Of a DNA stretch of 32,671 bases, positions 20,809-29,559 are shown piece by piece. Each line of letters opens with the position of its first letter. Position 1 is the stretch's first letter. Where the stretch lies: NCBI RefSeq assembly GCF_015356825.1, contig NZ_JAACYW010000118.1, positions 1 through 32,671 of the forward strand. Reading direction: 5' to 3'. The notes under the pieces were generated by a model. The model made no database searches. It saw only the letters and a list, made by a program, of their open reading frames with translations, and was not told where the DNA came from. The translations under genes were made by a program, and so were the position numbers. The stretch comes from Catenulispora rubra (GTDB taxonomy: Bacteria; Actinomycetota; Actinomycetes; Streptomycetales; Catenulisporaceae).

Positions 20809-22809
20809 GTGTCGATGTCAGCCGCCCCGCCCCGGCCCGAAGAACCCCTGATCCCCAAGCGCCGCAACACCGAGCTCCTGCTCAGTCTGTTCGCGGTGGC
20901 GGTCGCCATGTTCGCCTACGCCAACGTGGGCCTGGCCGACAACGGCAAGCTGCCGGCCGGCATGTGGGGCGTCGGCGCGGGCCTGGCGGCGGTGGTGCTC
21001 GTCGCCAACGGCCTGATCCGCTACGCCGCGCCGTACGCGGACCCGCTGTTCCTGCCGCTGGCGATCTTCCTCAACGGCATCGGCCTGGTGCTGATCCACC
21101 GCCTGGACATCTACGACTCCGAGCACTACCAGGCGCTGCACAAGGCCAACCCGGTGAAGTTCCACATCCCGCCGGCCGGGTCGACGACGAACCAGCTGAT
21201 GTACACCGCGCTCGGCATCGCCGCGATGGCGGGCTTCCTGCTGTTCGTCAAGGACCACAAGATCCTGCAGCGCTACGCCTACATCTCGATGGTCTCCGGG
21301 CTGTTCCTGGTCGCCATCCCGGCCGTGCTGCCGGCCTCGATCTCCAGCGCCAACGGCGCCAAGAGCTGGATCCGCTTCCCCGGCGGGGTCTCGGTCCAGC
21401 CCGCCGAGTTCGGCAAGCTGCTGCTGGTCTCGTTCTTCGCGGCGTTCCTGATGGCCAAGCGCGACGCGCTGCGGGTGGCCTCGCGCCGGGTGCTCGGCCT
21501 GAACATCCCGCGCGGCCGGGACATGGGGCCGATCGCGGTCTGCTGGGTGCTGGCGATGCTCATCCTGGTCTTCGAGACCGACCTCGGAGTCTCGCTGATG
21601 TTCTTCGGCGCCTTCGTGGTGCTGCTGTACATCGCGACCGAGCGGACCTCGTGGCTGGTCTTCGGCCTCACCGCGTTCATCGGCGGCGCCGTGTTCATCG
21701 CCACTACGGTGCCGCACGTCAAGCAGCGCGTGGACAACTGGCTGCACCCGTTCAACGGCGAGATCTGCGCCAACTCGATCCCGACCCCGAAGAACTGCCC
21801 CTCGGACCAGATCTCGCAGTCCATCTACGGCTTCGCCACCGGCGGCATCTTCGGCAAGGGCCTGGACCAGGGCCGGCCCTGGCTGGTCGGGTTCGCCAAG
21901 AACGCGGACTTCATCCTGGTCACGGTCGGCGAGGAGCTCGGCATGGTCGGGCTGTTCGCGCTGATGATGGTCTACACGCTGTTCGTGATGCGCGGCTTCA
22001 AGACCGCGCTGCTGATCCGCGACAACTACGGCAAGCTGCTGGCCGCCGGTCTGGCCGTGACGTTCGCGCTGCAGGTGTTCATCACCGCCGGCGGCGTCAT
22101 GCGCGTCATCCCGCTGACCGGTCTGCCGATGCCGTTCCTGGCCGCCGGTGGTTCGGCGCTGGTGGCGAACTGGGTCGTGGTCGCGCTGTTGATCAGATTG
22201 TCCGACTCCGCGCGGCGGCCGCTGCCGCCGGCGATCCCGCTGACCGACGACGAGCTGCGGGCCATGCGCCTGGCGGCCGCCCAGCGGATGCCGTCGAACG
22301 CGGTCCAGGGGCGGCACGCCCAGCCGGCGGCGCCGCAGGGCCCCGACGGTCCGCAGAGTCCGCACCCGCTGGCGCAGCCCGGTCTGGGCCAGAGCGGTCT
22401 CGGACAGACCGGACTGGGACAGACAGGGCTCGGGAAGACGGGTTTCGGCCCGGGTGAGCCCGGCGGCCCGACGCCCCCGGGCGCGGCCGATCCCACGCAG
22501 GCGATGCCCGTCCGTCCCGCCGGCGCCGCCGGTTCGGCCAGTGCGGCCGACGTCACGCAGGCCGTCCCCTCCCAGCCCCGCGGTTACGGAGAGCAGACGA
22601 TGCTGCGCGCAGCGGAGGCGACGCAGGCGATGCAGGCCACATCCGGGCCGAGGCCGGAACCGGAACCGGGTCAGACGGAGTCCTATATCCCGGCGTTCGA
22701 AGAGGACGAAGACGACGACGTGCGGACCCGCCCGACGCCGCCGCCCGGGGCGACCCCGGGTGACGCGGCCGGCCGGCCGGGTCCGCCGGAGCGGAGGTAC
22801 GGACCGTGA
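20809..22809 (+). CDS. rodA: RodA/FtsW SEDS peptidoglycan polymerase
   Basis: A 666-aa protein. The SEDS membrane core (about 20-470) has the hallmark motifs QPAEFGK (197-203), ETDLG (256-260, containing the catalytic Asp) and LTGLPMPFLAAGGSAL (436-451). A large extracytoplasmic loop lies at about 303-345. The C-terminal 195 residues are disordered and cytoplasmic, with GLGQ(S/T) repeats and three copies of (P/V/A)TQA(M/V). SEDS proteins polymerise lipid II together with a class B PBP; here pbpA follows directly and overlaps by 4 bp (GTGA). Its place between pstP and pbpA favours the elongation or sporulation RodA-type protein over divisome FtsW. Confidence 0.93.
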   Translation: MSMSAAPPRPEEPLIPKRRNTELLLSLFAVAVAMFAYANVGLADNGKLPAGMWGVGAGLAAVVLVANGLIRYAAPYADPLFLPLAIFLNGIGLVLIHRLDIYDSEHYQALHKANPVKFHIPPAGSTTNQLMYTALGIAAMAGFLLFVKDHKILQRYAYISMVSGLFLVAIPAVLPASISSANGAKSWIRFPGGVSVQPAEFGKLLLVSFFAAFLMAKRDALRVASRRVLGLNIPRGRDMGPIAVCWVLAMLILVFETDLGVSLMFFGAFVVLLYIATERTSWLVFGLTAFIGGAVFIATTVPHVKQRVDNWLHPFNGEICANSIPTPKNCPSDQISQSIYGFATGGIFGKGLDQGRPWLVGFAKNADFILVTVGEELGMVGLFALMMVYTLFVMRGFKTALLIRDNYGKLLAAGLAVTFALQVFITAGGVMRVIPLTGLPMPFLAAGGSALVANWVVVALLIRLSDSARRPLPPAIPLTDDELRAMRLAAAQRMPSNAVQGRHAQPAAPQGPDGPQSPHPLAQPGLGQSGLGQTGLGQTGLGKTGFGPGEPGGPTPPGAADPTQAMPVRPAGAAGSASAADVTQAVPSQPRGYGEQTMLRAAEATQAMQATSGPRPEPEPGQTESYIPAFEEDEDDDVRTRPTPPPGATPGDAAGRPGPPERRYGP

Positions 22810-24284
22810 ACCAGCCGATCAGGCGGGTGGCCCTGTTCTGCTTCCTGCTCATCGCCAGCCTGCTGGTCAGCTCCAACTATCTGCAGGTGGTCAATGCGGA
22901 CAGCTACAAGGCGCGCAGCGGCAACCAGCGCAACATCCTGGACGCCTTCGCCTATCCGCGCGGCCAGATCCTCACCGCCGACGGCACCGTCATCGCCGAA
23001 TCAGTGCCCTCCGGCGGGATCTCGTACAAGTACCAGCGCACGTACCCGCTGAAGTCGGACTACGCCAACATCACCGGCTGGAAGTCGATCGGTTACGGCG
23101 CCACCGACATCGAGTCGTCCCTCGACAAGTTCCTGAAGGGCACGGACAGCTCCGAGTCCGTGGCGAACTTCATGGACACGCTGACCGGCAAGTCGAAGAA
23201 GGGCGGCGACGTCCAGCTGACGCTGCAGAACCCGGTGCAGCAGGCGGCGATCGCCGGGCTGAAGGGCAAGCAGGGTTCGGTGGTCGCCCTGGACCCGACC
23301 ACCGGCGCGATCCTGGCGATGTACTCCTCGCCGAGCTTCGACCCGAACGGGATAGCGTCCAACGACAGCGACACTTCCGGTGCGGCCGGTAAGGCGCTGG
23401 AGAACGACAAGAGCAAGCCGAACCTGAACCACGCGATCCAGGAGAACTACCCGCCCGGCTCGATCTTCAAGGTCGTCACCGCGGCCGCCGCACTGGACTC
23501 CGGCAAGTACCAGGAGAGCAACCCGACCGGCGCGGACGCCAACGGCTACTCTGTCCCGGGCTCCGGCTACACCCTGACGAACGAGAACGGCGCGCAGTGT
23601 CCGGGCACAGACCTGAAGACGGCACTGGCACAATCCTGCAACTCCGTTTACGGCTATGTCGGTGCCCAGCTCGGCCCACAGATCATGTCCACCTACGCTT
23701 CGAAGTTCGGGTTCAACGACCCGAGCCTGAAGATCCCGCTGTCGGTGGCCCAGTCGAGCTTCCCGTCGCCGACCGCCGTCGGCAGCAACCAGCTGGCGCT
23801 GGCCCAGGACTCCATCGGCCAGGGCGACACCCAGGTCACCCCGCTGCAGGCGGCGATGATAGCGGCCTCGGTGGCCAACGGCGGCGCCATCATGCAGCCC
23901 TACCTGGTGGACAAGGAGACCGCGCCCAACGGGCACGTCACCTACAAGGGGTCGGACCACCAGCACGTGCTCAGCCAGGCGATGAGCCCGGCGACCGCGG
24001 GCACCCTCGACGACATGATGCAGAACGTGGTCGCGAACGGCACCGCCCAGAACGCCGCCGTGTCCGGCGTCCACATGGGCGCCAAGACCGGTACCGCGCA
24101 GCGGGCCCAGGGCCAGAACCCGCTGGCCTGGTTCATCTGCTACGGCACGGCCAACGGCAAGAAGGTCGCGGTGGCGGTGATGGTCGAGACCAACAACCCC
24201 AACATCCGCGGCGACATCAGCGGTGTCGGGTTCGCAGGTCCCACGGCCGACGCGGTATTGAAGGCGGCACTGGGAGTGAGCTGA
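22806..24284 (+). CDS. pbpA: PbpA: class B penicillin-binding transpeptidase
   Basis: A 492-aa protein with an N-terminal membrane helix (about 7-24), a dimerisation domain beginning near YPRGQILTADG, and a transpeptidase domain. The active-site motifs are SIFK (219-222), SCN (277-279) and KTGTAQ (427-432), so the enzyme appears active. It cross-links peptidoglycan and is the expected partner of the SEDS protein encoded just upstream, with which it overlaps (GTG at 22806 inside the rodA stop). In mycobacteria PbpA is a PknB substrate. Confidence 0.95.
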   Translation: MNQPIRRVALFCFLLIASLLVSSNYLQVVNADSYKARSGNQRNILDAFAYPRGQILTADGTVIAESVPSGGISYKYQRTYPLKSDYANITGWKSIGYGATDIESSLDKFLKGTDSSESVANFMDTLTGKSKKGGDVQLTLQNPVQQAAIAGLKGKQGSVVALDPTTGAILAMYSSPSFDPNGIASNDSDTSGAAGKALENDKSKPNLNHAIQENYPPGSIFKVVTAAAALDSGKYQESNPTGADANGYSVPGSGYTLTNENGAQCPGTDLKTALAQSCNSVYGYVGAQLGPQIMSTYASKFGFNDPSLKIPLSVAQSSFPSPTAVGSNQLALAQDSIGQGDTQVTPLQAAMIAASVANGGAIMQPYLVDKETAPNGHVTYKGSDHQHVLSQAMSPATAGTLDDMMQNVVANGTAQNAAVSGVHMGAKTGTAQRAQGQNPLAWFICYGTANGKKVAVAVMVETNNPNIRGDISGVGFAGPTADAVLKAALGVS

Positions 24285-24476
24285 CGCGGAAGTGAGCCGC
24301 CTTCAGGGGCGGGATGTCGGACCGGCTCGCTCGGGTGGCGGGAAGGTCCGGTGGGATTCCGGAGCGCGGACTGGCGCCGGACCCGGTTCGGGGGATACTG
24401 CCGGAAGCAAGTTTTCGACTGAGACGATGTCGCCACCGCCGCCACCGGGTGGCGATCGATGAGCTGGAGCGATGAG
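24285..24476. other. pbpA-pknB gap
   Basis: The only sizeable gap (192 bp) in the fhaA-pknB run. It contains a possible -10 (GATACT near 24398) and a GC-rich inverted region, so pknB may have a second promoter here. No small ORF is convincing. Confidence 0.3.
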
Positions 24477-26573
24477 ATGTCCGGAACCTACCCCGGGGCG
24501 GAACAGCCGCGGCGGCTCGGCGGCAGGTACGAGCTGGGCTCCGTGCTGGGCCGAGGCGGGATGGCCGAGGTCTTCATGGCCCGCGACACCCGGCTGGGCC
24601 GCACGGTGGCCGTGAAGACCCTGCGCGCCGACCTGTCCCGGGACCCCACTTTCCAGGCGCGGTTCCGCCGCGAGGCGCAGTCCGCGGCGTCCCTGAACCA
24701 CCCGGCGATCGTGGCGATCTACGACACCGGCGAGGACTTCGAGAACCATGTCTCGGTCCCCTACATCGTGATGGAGTACGCCGACGGCTCCACGCTGCGC
24801 GACCTGCTGCACTCCGGCCGCCGGCTGTTGCCGGAGCGGGCCCTGGAGATCACCGCCGGCGTGCTGCAGGCCCTGGACTACTCGCACCGCAACGGCATCA
24901 TCCACCGGGACATCAAGCCGGCGAACATCATGCTGACCCGGTCCGGCACCGTGAAGGTGATGGACTTCGGCATCGCCCGCGCCATGGCCGACAACGGCAT
25001 GACGATGACGCAGACCGCCGCGGTCATCGGCACCGCGCAGTACCTGTCGCCGGAGCAGGCCAAGGGCGAGACCGTGGACGCCCGCAGCGACCTGTACTCC
25101 ACCGGCTGCCTGATGTTCGAGCTGCTCACCGGCCGGCCGCCGTTCGTCGGCGACTCCCCGGTGGCCGTGGCCTACCAGCACGTGCGCGAGGAGCCGCAGC
25201 CGCCGTCCTCCTACGATCCCGAGATCAGCCCGGCGATCGACGCGGTGGTGCTGAAGTCGCTGGCCAAGAGCGCCGACCAGCGCTACCAGTCGGCCACCGA
25301 GATGCGCGCGGACATCGAGCGGGTGCTGGACGGCCGGCCCACCGAGGCGCAGACCGCGGTGCTGGGACCGGCGAACATGCCGACCCAGCGGCTGGACCCG
25401 CGCCAGGTGGGCGCGGCGGCCGCGGTCGGCCAGACCCGGGCGATGCCCGCGGTCGACGTGCCGGCCGGCTACCAGCCCGCGACGCCCGGGTACGACGACG
25501 AGTACGGGAACGGTCCGGCCGGCCGGCCGCCGGCCGGCCCGCCGCGCCGCCCCGAGCCGCGCCGTCCTCCGGAGCCGGAGAAGAGCGGCAAGACCGGGTA
25601 CATCATCCTGGCCATCGCCGGCATCGCCGCGGTCATCGCCGCGATCCTGTTGGCGAAGTCGCTGCTGAAGTCCGGCGGAAACAACAACTCCAAGGCCGTG
25701 CCGGACTTCGGTGTCGGGGCGAACACGTTGCAGCAGGCCCAGGCGATCCTGGCCAAGCCTGAAAACGCCGGATGGACCCTGACCGGCGACGGCAAGGCCT
25801 GCCCGGCCAACATCGACCTGCACTCGTCCCCGCTCGGGACGATCATCGCCCAGACCCCGACGGCCAACGGCAACTACCAGAAGCCCGCACCCATCACCTA
25901 CTGCCTGTCGCTCGGCCCGCAGTTGGGCAAGGTGCCGGCCACGGCCATCCTCAACGGGTGGACGGAGGCCAACTTGAAGGCGTACCTGACTGGTGCCCAC
26001 TTCGATCTGACCAACGCCGTGGGGTCGCCGCAGGCCGACCCCACGGTGCAGAAGGGCTACATCATCCACGTGGTCGACCTCGGCAACAACAGCGCGGTCA
26101 TCGACGGGACCCAGCAGGACACGAGCAAGGTCCAGATCGGCTGGACCGTCTCCACCGGCAAGCCCACGGTCCAGCTCACCGCCGCGAACCTGGTCGGCCA
26201 GCCGTCCGGCAGCGTCGTGTCGCAGATCAAGTCCCAGGGCTTCACCAACGTCACACCGACGCAGGACACCTCGGCCAACAACCAGCAGCCGGGCAACGTG
26301 ACCCGGATCAACCTGCCGGACGGGCCGTACACCAAGGACACGGCGATCGTGGTCTACTTCGCGCCGCAGCCGCCGCCGACCACGCCGCCGAGCACCCAGC
26401 AGACGACCTGCGACCCGGCGGATCCGACCTGTCAGCAGGGCGGTCCCTCGACGCAGACGTCCACTGGGCCGGGCAACCCGGGCCAGACGAACACGAGCAA
26501 CCCGGCGTGCCTCCTGGCTCCGCAGCTGTGCCCGAGCAGCCCGACGACGACCAAGAAGGGCGGCGGCAACTAG
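24477..26573 (+). CDS. pknB: PknB: PASTA-domain Ser/Thr protein kinase
   Basis: A 698-aa transmembrane kinase. The kinase domain (about 18-285) has the Gly loop GRGGMA, Lys47 (VAVK), the catalytic loop HRDIKPAN (143-150), DFG (163-165) and an activation loop MTMTQTAAVIGTAQYLSPEQ whose TQT (178-180) matches Thr171/Thr173 of M. tuberculosis PknB. A Pro-rich juxtamembrane linker, a membrane helix (about 373-397) and about three PASTA repeats (from 406) follow; the tail is Thr/Pro/Cys-rich. It senses muropeptides or lipid II and phosphorylates envelope and division proteins. ATG 24477 has GGAG 7 nt upstream; ATG 24459 is the alternative. Confidence 0.95.
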   Translation: MSGTYPGAEQPRRLGGRYELGSVLGRGGMAEVFMARDTRLGRTVAVKTLRADLSRDPTFQARFRREAQSAASLNHPAIVAIYDTGEDFENHVSVPYIVMEYADGSTLRDLLHSGRRLLPERALEITAGVLQALDYSHRNGIIHRDIKPANIMLTRSGTVKVMDFGIARAMADNGMTMTQTAAVIGTAQYLSPEQAKGETVDARSDLYSTGCLMFELLTGRPPFVGDSPVAVAYQHVREEPQPPSSYDPEISPAIDAVVLKSLAKSADQRYQSATEMRADIERVLDGRPTEAQTAVLGPANMPTQRLDPRQVGAAAAVGQTRAMPAVDVPAGYQPATPGYDDEYGNGPAGRPPAGPPRRPEPRRPPEPEKSGKTGYIILAIAGIAAVIAAILLAKSLLKSGGNNNSKAVPDFGVGANTLQQAQAILAKPENAGWTLTGDGKACPANIDLHSSPLGTIIAQTPTANGNYQKPAPITYCLSLGPQLGKVPATAILNGWTEANLKAYLTGAHFDLTNAVGSPQADPTVQKGYIIHVVDLGNNSAVIDGTQQDTSKVQIGWTVSTGKPTVQLTAANLVGQPSGSVVSQIKSQGFTNVTPTQDTSANNQQPGNVTRINLPDGPYTKDTAIVVYFAPQPPPTTPPSTQQTTCDPADPTCQQGGPSTQTSTGPGNPGQTNTSNPACLLAPQLCPSSPTTTKKGGGN

Positions 26574-26575
26574 CC

Positions 26576-26628
26576 GCTTCGCTATAGCGAAGCCCCGCAC
26601 GGAACCTTCCGCGCGGGGCTTTGTGTTG
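26576..26628 (+). terminator. pknB terminator: palindrome plus T-tailed hairpin
   Basis: A perfect 18-bp palindrome (26576-26593) is followed by a long hairpin (26591-26620): an 8-bp stem, one A-C mismatch, a 5-bp inner stem and a CC loop, then T-rich sequence. The two structures share AGC at 26591-26593. This ends the fhaA-pknB run and also separates it from the convergent pabA gene. Confidence 0.9.
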
Positions 26629-26645
26629 TGTTCTGGGGACGGTCC

Positions 26646-27281
26646 TCAGTTGGCCGCGCCGATCACCACCGGTGCCAAGCCGGCCGAGCGCTCCACCGCC
26701 CCGGCGTCGCCGCACACGGTCAGCCAGTTCGCCAGCATCCGGTGGCCGCCCTCGGTCAGGACCGACTCGGGGTGGAACTGCACGGCCTCCACCGGGAGTT
26801 CGCGGTGGCGGATGCCCATGATGACGCCGGAGTCGGTGCGCGCGCTGACGAGCAGGTCCTCGGGCAGCGTCCCGGGCTCCACGGCCAGCGAGTGGTAGCG
26901 CGTGGCCGTGAACGGGTCCGCCAGGCCCTGGAAGACGCCCAGGCCGTCGTGGGTGACCGTGCTGGTCTTGCCGTGCAGCAGTTCCGGGGCGCGGCCGACC
27001 ACTGCGCCGTGCGCGACCGCGATCGACTGCAGGCCCAGGCAGACGCCGAAGACCGGGATGCGGTGCTCCTCGGCGTAGCCGACCATCTTGACGCACACGC
27101 CGGCTTCTTCGGGGACGCCCGGGCCGGGAGAGAGCAGGACGCCGTCGTAGTCGTGCGCGGCCTCGACGCCGATCGCGTCGTTACGCACCACCTCGCACTC
27201 CGCGCCGAGCTGGTACAGGTACTGAACGAGGTTGTAGACGAAGCTGTCGTAGTTGTCGACGACCAGGATCCGCGCTGCCAT
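26646..27281 (-). CDS. pabA: Anthranilate/aminodeoxychorismate synthase, glutamine amidotransferase subunit
   Basis: A 211-aa class I glutamine amidotransferase. The N-terminus ILVVDNYDSFVYNLVQYL and the block LLSPGPGVPEEAG are typical of PabA/TrpG. The catalytic triad is Cys81 (FGVCLGLQS), His170 and Glu172 (VQFHPESVLTEGG). It supplies ammonia for 4-amino-4-deoxychorismate (folate) or anthranilate (tryptophan) synthesis; the partner subunit is not in the window. The gene beside pknB is conserved in actinobacteria (Rv0013, annotated trpG, in M. tuberculosis). The choice between pabA and trpG cannot be made from sequence alone, and an amphibolic role is possible. Confidence 0.93.
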   Translation of the reverse strand: MAARILVVDNYDSFVYNLVQYLYQLGAECEVVRNDAIGVEAAHDYDGVLLSPGPGVPEEAGVCVKMVGYAEEHRIPVFGVCLGLQSIAVAHGAVVGRAPELLHGKTSTVTHDGLGVFQGLADPFTATRYHSLAVEPGTLPEDLLVSARTDSGVIMGIRHRELPVEAVQFHPESVLTEGGHRMLANWLTVCGDAGAVERSAGLAPVVIGAAN

Positions 27282-27311
27282 GCCGTGAGCCTACCGGCCC
27301 GAGGGGAGGCG

Positions 27312-27470
27312 CTATCGCGAGACCGTGTTGCCGCTGAAGGGCATCAGCGGTTCGATCCACGGGAAGATCCAGCCGAACAGGAGCACCACGATCAGGGCGG
27401 CGGAGGCCAGGGCGATGAGCACCTTCAGGTAGACGGGCCCCGGAAGGTGCCGCCACAGAAACGCGTACAT
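27312..27470 (-). CDS. Small single-pass membrane protein (52 aa)
   Basis: A short ORF from ATG 27470 to TAG 27312-27314, with AGGAG 6 nt upstream. The product begins MYAFLWRHLPGPVYLKVLIA, continues through a hydrophobic helix (about 15-38) to WIFPWIEPLMPFSG, and ends NTVSR. I recall similar small proteins between pabA and the sortase gene in Streptomyces, which supports it being real. No function is known. It lies between the pabA-like gene and sortase in the same direction. Confidence 0.8.
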   Translation of the reverse strand: MYAFLWRHLPGPVYLKVLIALASAALIVVLLFGWIFPWIEPLMPFSGNTVSR

Positions 27471-27482
27471 CGCCTGCTCCTC

Positions 27483-27526
27483 TCTCTACAGATCTCTACA
27501 GACTTCTCTATAGAGGTCTCTATGAG
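27483..27526. repeat. Short direct repeats upstream of the 52-aa gene
   Basis: TCTCTACAGA occurs twice in tandem (27483-27492, 27493-27502), followed by related TCTCTATAGA and TCTCTATGAG units, with the palindrome CTCTATAGAG within. On the minus strand this reads as four spaced TAGAGA-type units just upstream of the small membrane protein gene, within its leader. Confidence 0.75.
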
Positions 27527-27540
27527 GTTTTACCAGAGTC

Positions 27541-28290
27541 CTATTGGAACTTGGGGGTGTTCACGGTCAACGCCGGGGGCTCCCCCGCGGACCGCGGTTG
27601 CTGGGCGATCAGCGTGCCGGTGACGATCATGCGCTGCGTGGAGGCCCACCACGGATTGCAGGTGGTCAGGGTGATCAGCTTCTGGGAGGCCGGTTCGCCG
27701 GGGTGGTCGGGGACCGGGGCGACCACGGCCAGGTCGGTCGGATCGACGATGAACGGGTCGCGGTCCTCGCGGTACGTGAACCAGGTGTCCGCGGTCTCCA
27801 CCACGATCAGGTCGCCGGCGCGCATCTCGTCGAGGTAGCGGAAGGGCTCGCCGTGCGTCTTGCGGTGCCCGGCGACCGCGAAGTTGCCGATCCGTCCCGG
27901 CAGCGCCGAGTCCTTGTAGTGGCCGACGCCGCGGCCCAGCAGGTCCAGGGAGGTGCCCTGCAGGACCGGGATCGACTTGTCGCCGAGCCGGGGGATGTGC
28001 AGGATCGCGAAGGCCTCGCCGGAGGTGCCGTGGCTGTCGGCGGTGTCGAAGGGCCCGAGGCCGGCTGCGGCAGTGAAGGCGGCCGAGCCGGCTGCGGCGG
28101 CCGAGCGGGGCGTCGGCGGCTGCGCGGCCCACAGCTTGTGCAGGTCCGACACCTCGGACTTCATCGCCTCGTCCGCGATCACGTTGGTGTAGAAGAGCTG
28201 GTAGGCGCAGAACAGGAAGAGCACGACGCCGAGCGTGATCAGGATCTCACCGACGGATCGGATCGCCGTTCGTGCACGCTCTGCCCACAT
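27541..28290 (-). CDS. srtE: Class E sortase
   Basis: A 249-aa membrane-anchored transpeptidase with an N-terminal helix (about 13-34), an Ala-rich linker and the sortase barrel. The catalytic residues are His142 (AGHRKTHG), Cys211 (TLTTCNPWW) and Arg220 (STQRMIVTG). In Streptomyces class E sortases cleave an LAXTG motif and attach chaplins and other surface proteins to peptidoglycan. No LAXTG substrate is encoded in this window. It lies downstream of the DUF881 gene (18-bp gap) in the same direction. Confidence 0.93.
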   Translation of the reverse strand: MWAERARTAIRSVGEILITLGVVLFLFCAYQLFYTNVIADEAMKSEVSDLHKLWAAQPPTPRSAAAAGSAAFTAAAGLGPFDTADSHGTSGEAFAILHIPRLGDKSIPVLQGTSLDLLGRGVGHYKDSALPGRIGNFAVAGHRKTHGEPFRYLDEMRAGDLIVVETADTWFTYREDRDPFIVDPTDLAVVAPVPDHPGEPASQKLITLTTCNPWWASTQRMIVTGTLIAQQPRSAGEPPALTVNTPKFQ

Positions 28291-28308
28291 TCCGCCAGTT
28301 TGTCGGCT

Positions 28309-29169
28309 TCAGGGGGCCACGGAGGCGAACGACACGTCGAGCGGTCCGGTGTAGCCCGGCAGCGTCACTCGATCGCGTGCCTTCACGTCCCAGCCGAGCC
28401 CGTAGGCGTTGACGTACTCCAGATAGGTCTGCACGGCCGGGGCGGCCATCAGCGCGGCGCGCATCTTCGTCGGGTCGCCGACGGCGGTGATCGCGTAGGG
28501 CGGGGAGTAGACGCGGCCCTGCAGCAGCAGCGTGTTGCCCACGCAGCGCACGGCCGAGGTCGGCGCCAGGCGCTGGTCCATCAGCTGGATCCCGGTCGCG
28601 CCGCCGGCCCAGAGCGCGTTCACCACGGCCTGCACGTCCTGCTGGTGGATGATCAGCCAGTCCGGCTGCGCCGCGGGGGCCCCGGCGGCGGGCTGCGCGT
28701 TCGGCGGGGCGTCGTTGAGGGTCACGGTCAGGGCCGAGCCGGTGACCGGGGTCAGGGCCACCGGGCCGGACAGCGAGTCGACCTGGGCCTGGGCCGCCTT
28801 CACCCGGGCGTCGGCGCTCTGGCCGCGGGTCAGGGCGTCCTGGTCCGCGCGCTGCGCCGCCACCTGCTCGGTGAGCTGCTGGTTGTGCGTGTTCTGGGCG
28901 CGGATCACGTCGGAGAGCTGCGCGCCGCGGTCCGGGCGGATGTCGCCCTGGCCGTCGGCGGTGTCGCGGGCGGTCAGGAACAGCGCGCCGGCGAGGGCGA
29001 ACACCAGCACCACACCGGTGTGCCAGGCCACCCGGGAGGGCCGCCGCCGGACCGGTTCCGGGGCGGGCTCGCGGGCCGGCTCGCGGGCGGGAACCGGGGC
29101 CGCCCGCCGGGTCGGCTCCGGGCCGTCCGCCGATGCGGGTTCGTCCAGCTGATCGCGCCCTGACGCCAT
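28309..29169 (-). CDS. DUF881 family membrane protein
   Basis: A 286-aa protein: a Pro/Arg/Glu-rich cytoplasmic N-terminus with repeated PAREP, a membrane helix (about 50-67), a predicted coiled coil (about 80-135) and the DUF881 domain. Typical DUF881 blocks are GSALTVTLNDAP, LIIHQQDVQAVVNALWAGGA, RCVGNTLLLQGRVYSPPYAI and the C-terminal LEYVNAYGLGW. DUF881 proteins commonly neighbour crgA and division genes in actinobacteria; the biochemical role is unknown. ATG 29169 is preferred to upstream frame extensions, which cross the crgA promoter region. It is divergent from crgA. Confidence 0.9.
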   Translation of the reverse strand: MASGRDQLDEPASADGPEPTRRAAPVPAREPAREPAPEPVRRRPSRVAWHTGVVLVFALAGALFLTARDTADGQGDIRPDRGAQLSDVIRAQNTHNQQLTEQVAAQRADQDALTRGQSADARVKAAQAQVDSLSGPVALTPVTGSALTVTLNDAPPNAQPAAGAPAAQPDWLIIHQQDVQAVVNALWAGGATGIQLMDQRLAPTSAVRCVGNTLLLQGRVYSPPYAITAVGDPTKMRAALMAAPAVQTYLEYVNAYGLGWDVKARDRVTLPGYTGPLDVSFASVAP

Positions 29170-29247
29170 GGCGGATACGCTATCGGACGCACACTGTCGC
29201 ATGCCCGATCGAGGCCGCACAGCAGCCGAGCAATCCAGGAGTGAACC

Positions 29248-29502
29248 GTGCCCGAGTCGAAGGTCCGCAAGAAGGCCGCGTACACCCCGCCGCCGGACAA
29301 GAGGCAGCCGATCAAGCTGGACACCGGGAACCGGGTGGTACTGCCGCTGATGGTCGGGTGCTTCGTGCTTGGCCTGCTGTGGATAGTGGTGTACTACCTG
29401 TCGAACATGACGTACCCGGTGTCCGCGCTGCACGGCTGGAACATGGCCGTCGGCTTCGGGTTGATCATCACCGGCTTCATCGCGTCCATGAAGTGGAAGT
29501 AG
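29248..29502 (+). CDS. crgA: CrgA cell division protein
   Basis: An 84-aa protein of standard CrgA length. The N-terminus is basic and Pro-containing (PESKVRKKAAYTPPPDKRQ), followed by two membrane helices (about 30-50 and 62-80) ending MKWK. The motif NMTYPVSALHGWNMAVGFG is characteristic. CrgA binds FtsZ, FtsI and FtsQ: it inhibits septum formation in Streptomyces aerial hyphae and stabilises the divisome in mycobacteria. The GTG start at 29248 has AGGAG a few nt upstream. Confidence 0.96.
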   Translation: MPESKVRKKAAYTPPPDKRQPIKLDTGNRVVLPLMVGCFVLGLLWIVVYYLSNMTYPVSALHGWNMAVGFGLIITGFIASMKWK

Positions 29503-29559
29503 CGCCGCGCGCATTGCGTCGCCGTCGTCACCGACCGTGCCCGATCGCTGCCTAACACA

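Noticed and set aside
24303..26600. 765-codon minus-strand ORF opposite pknB
   Set aside because: It is antisense to a complete kinase with all catalytic motifs and has no domain of its own.
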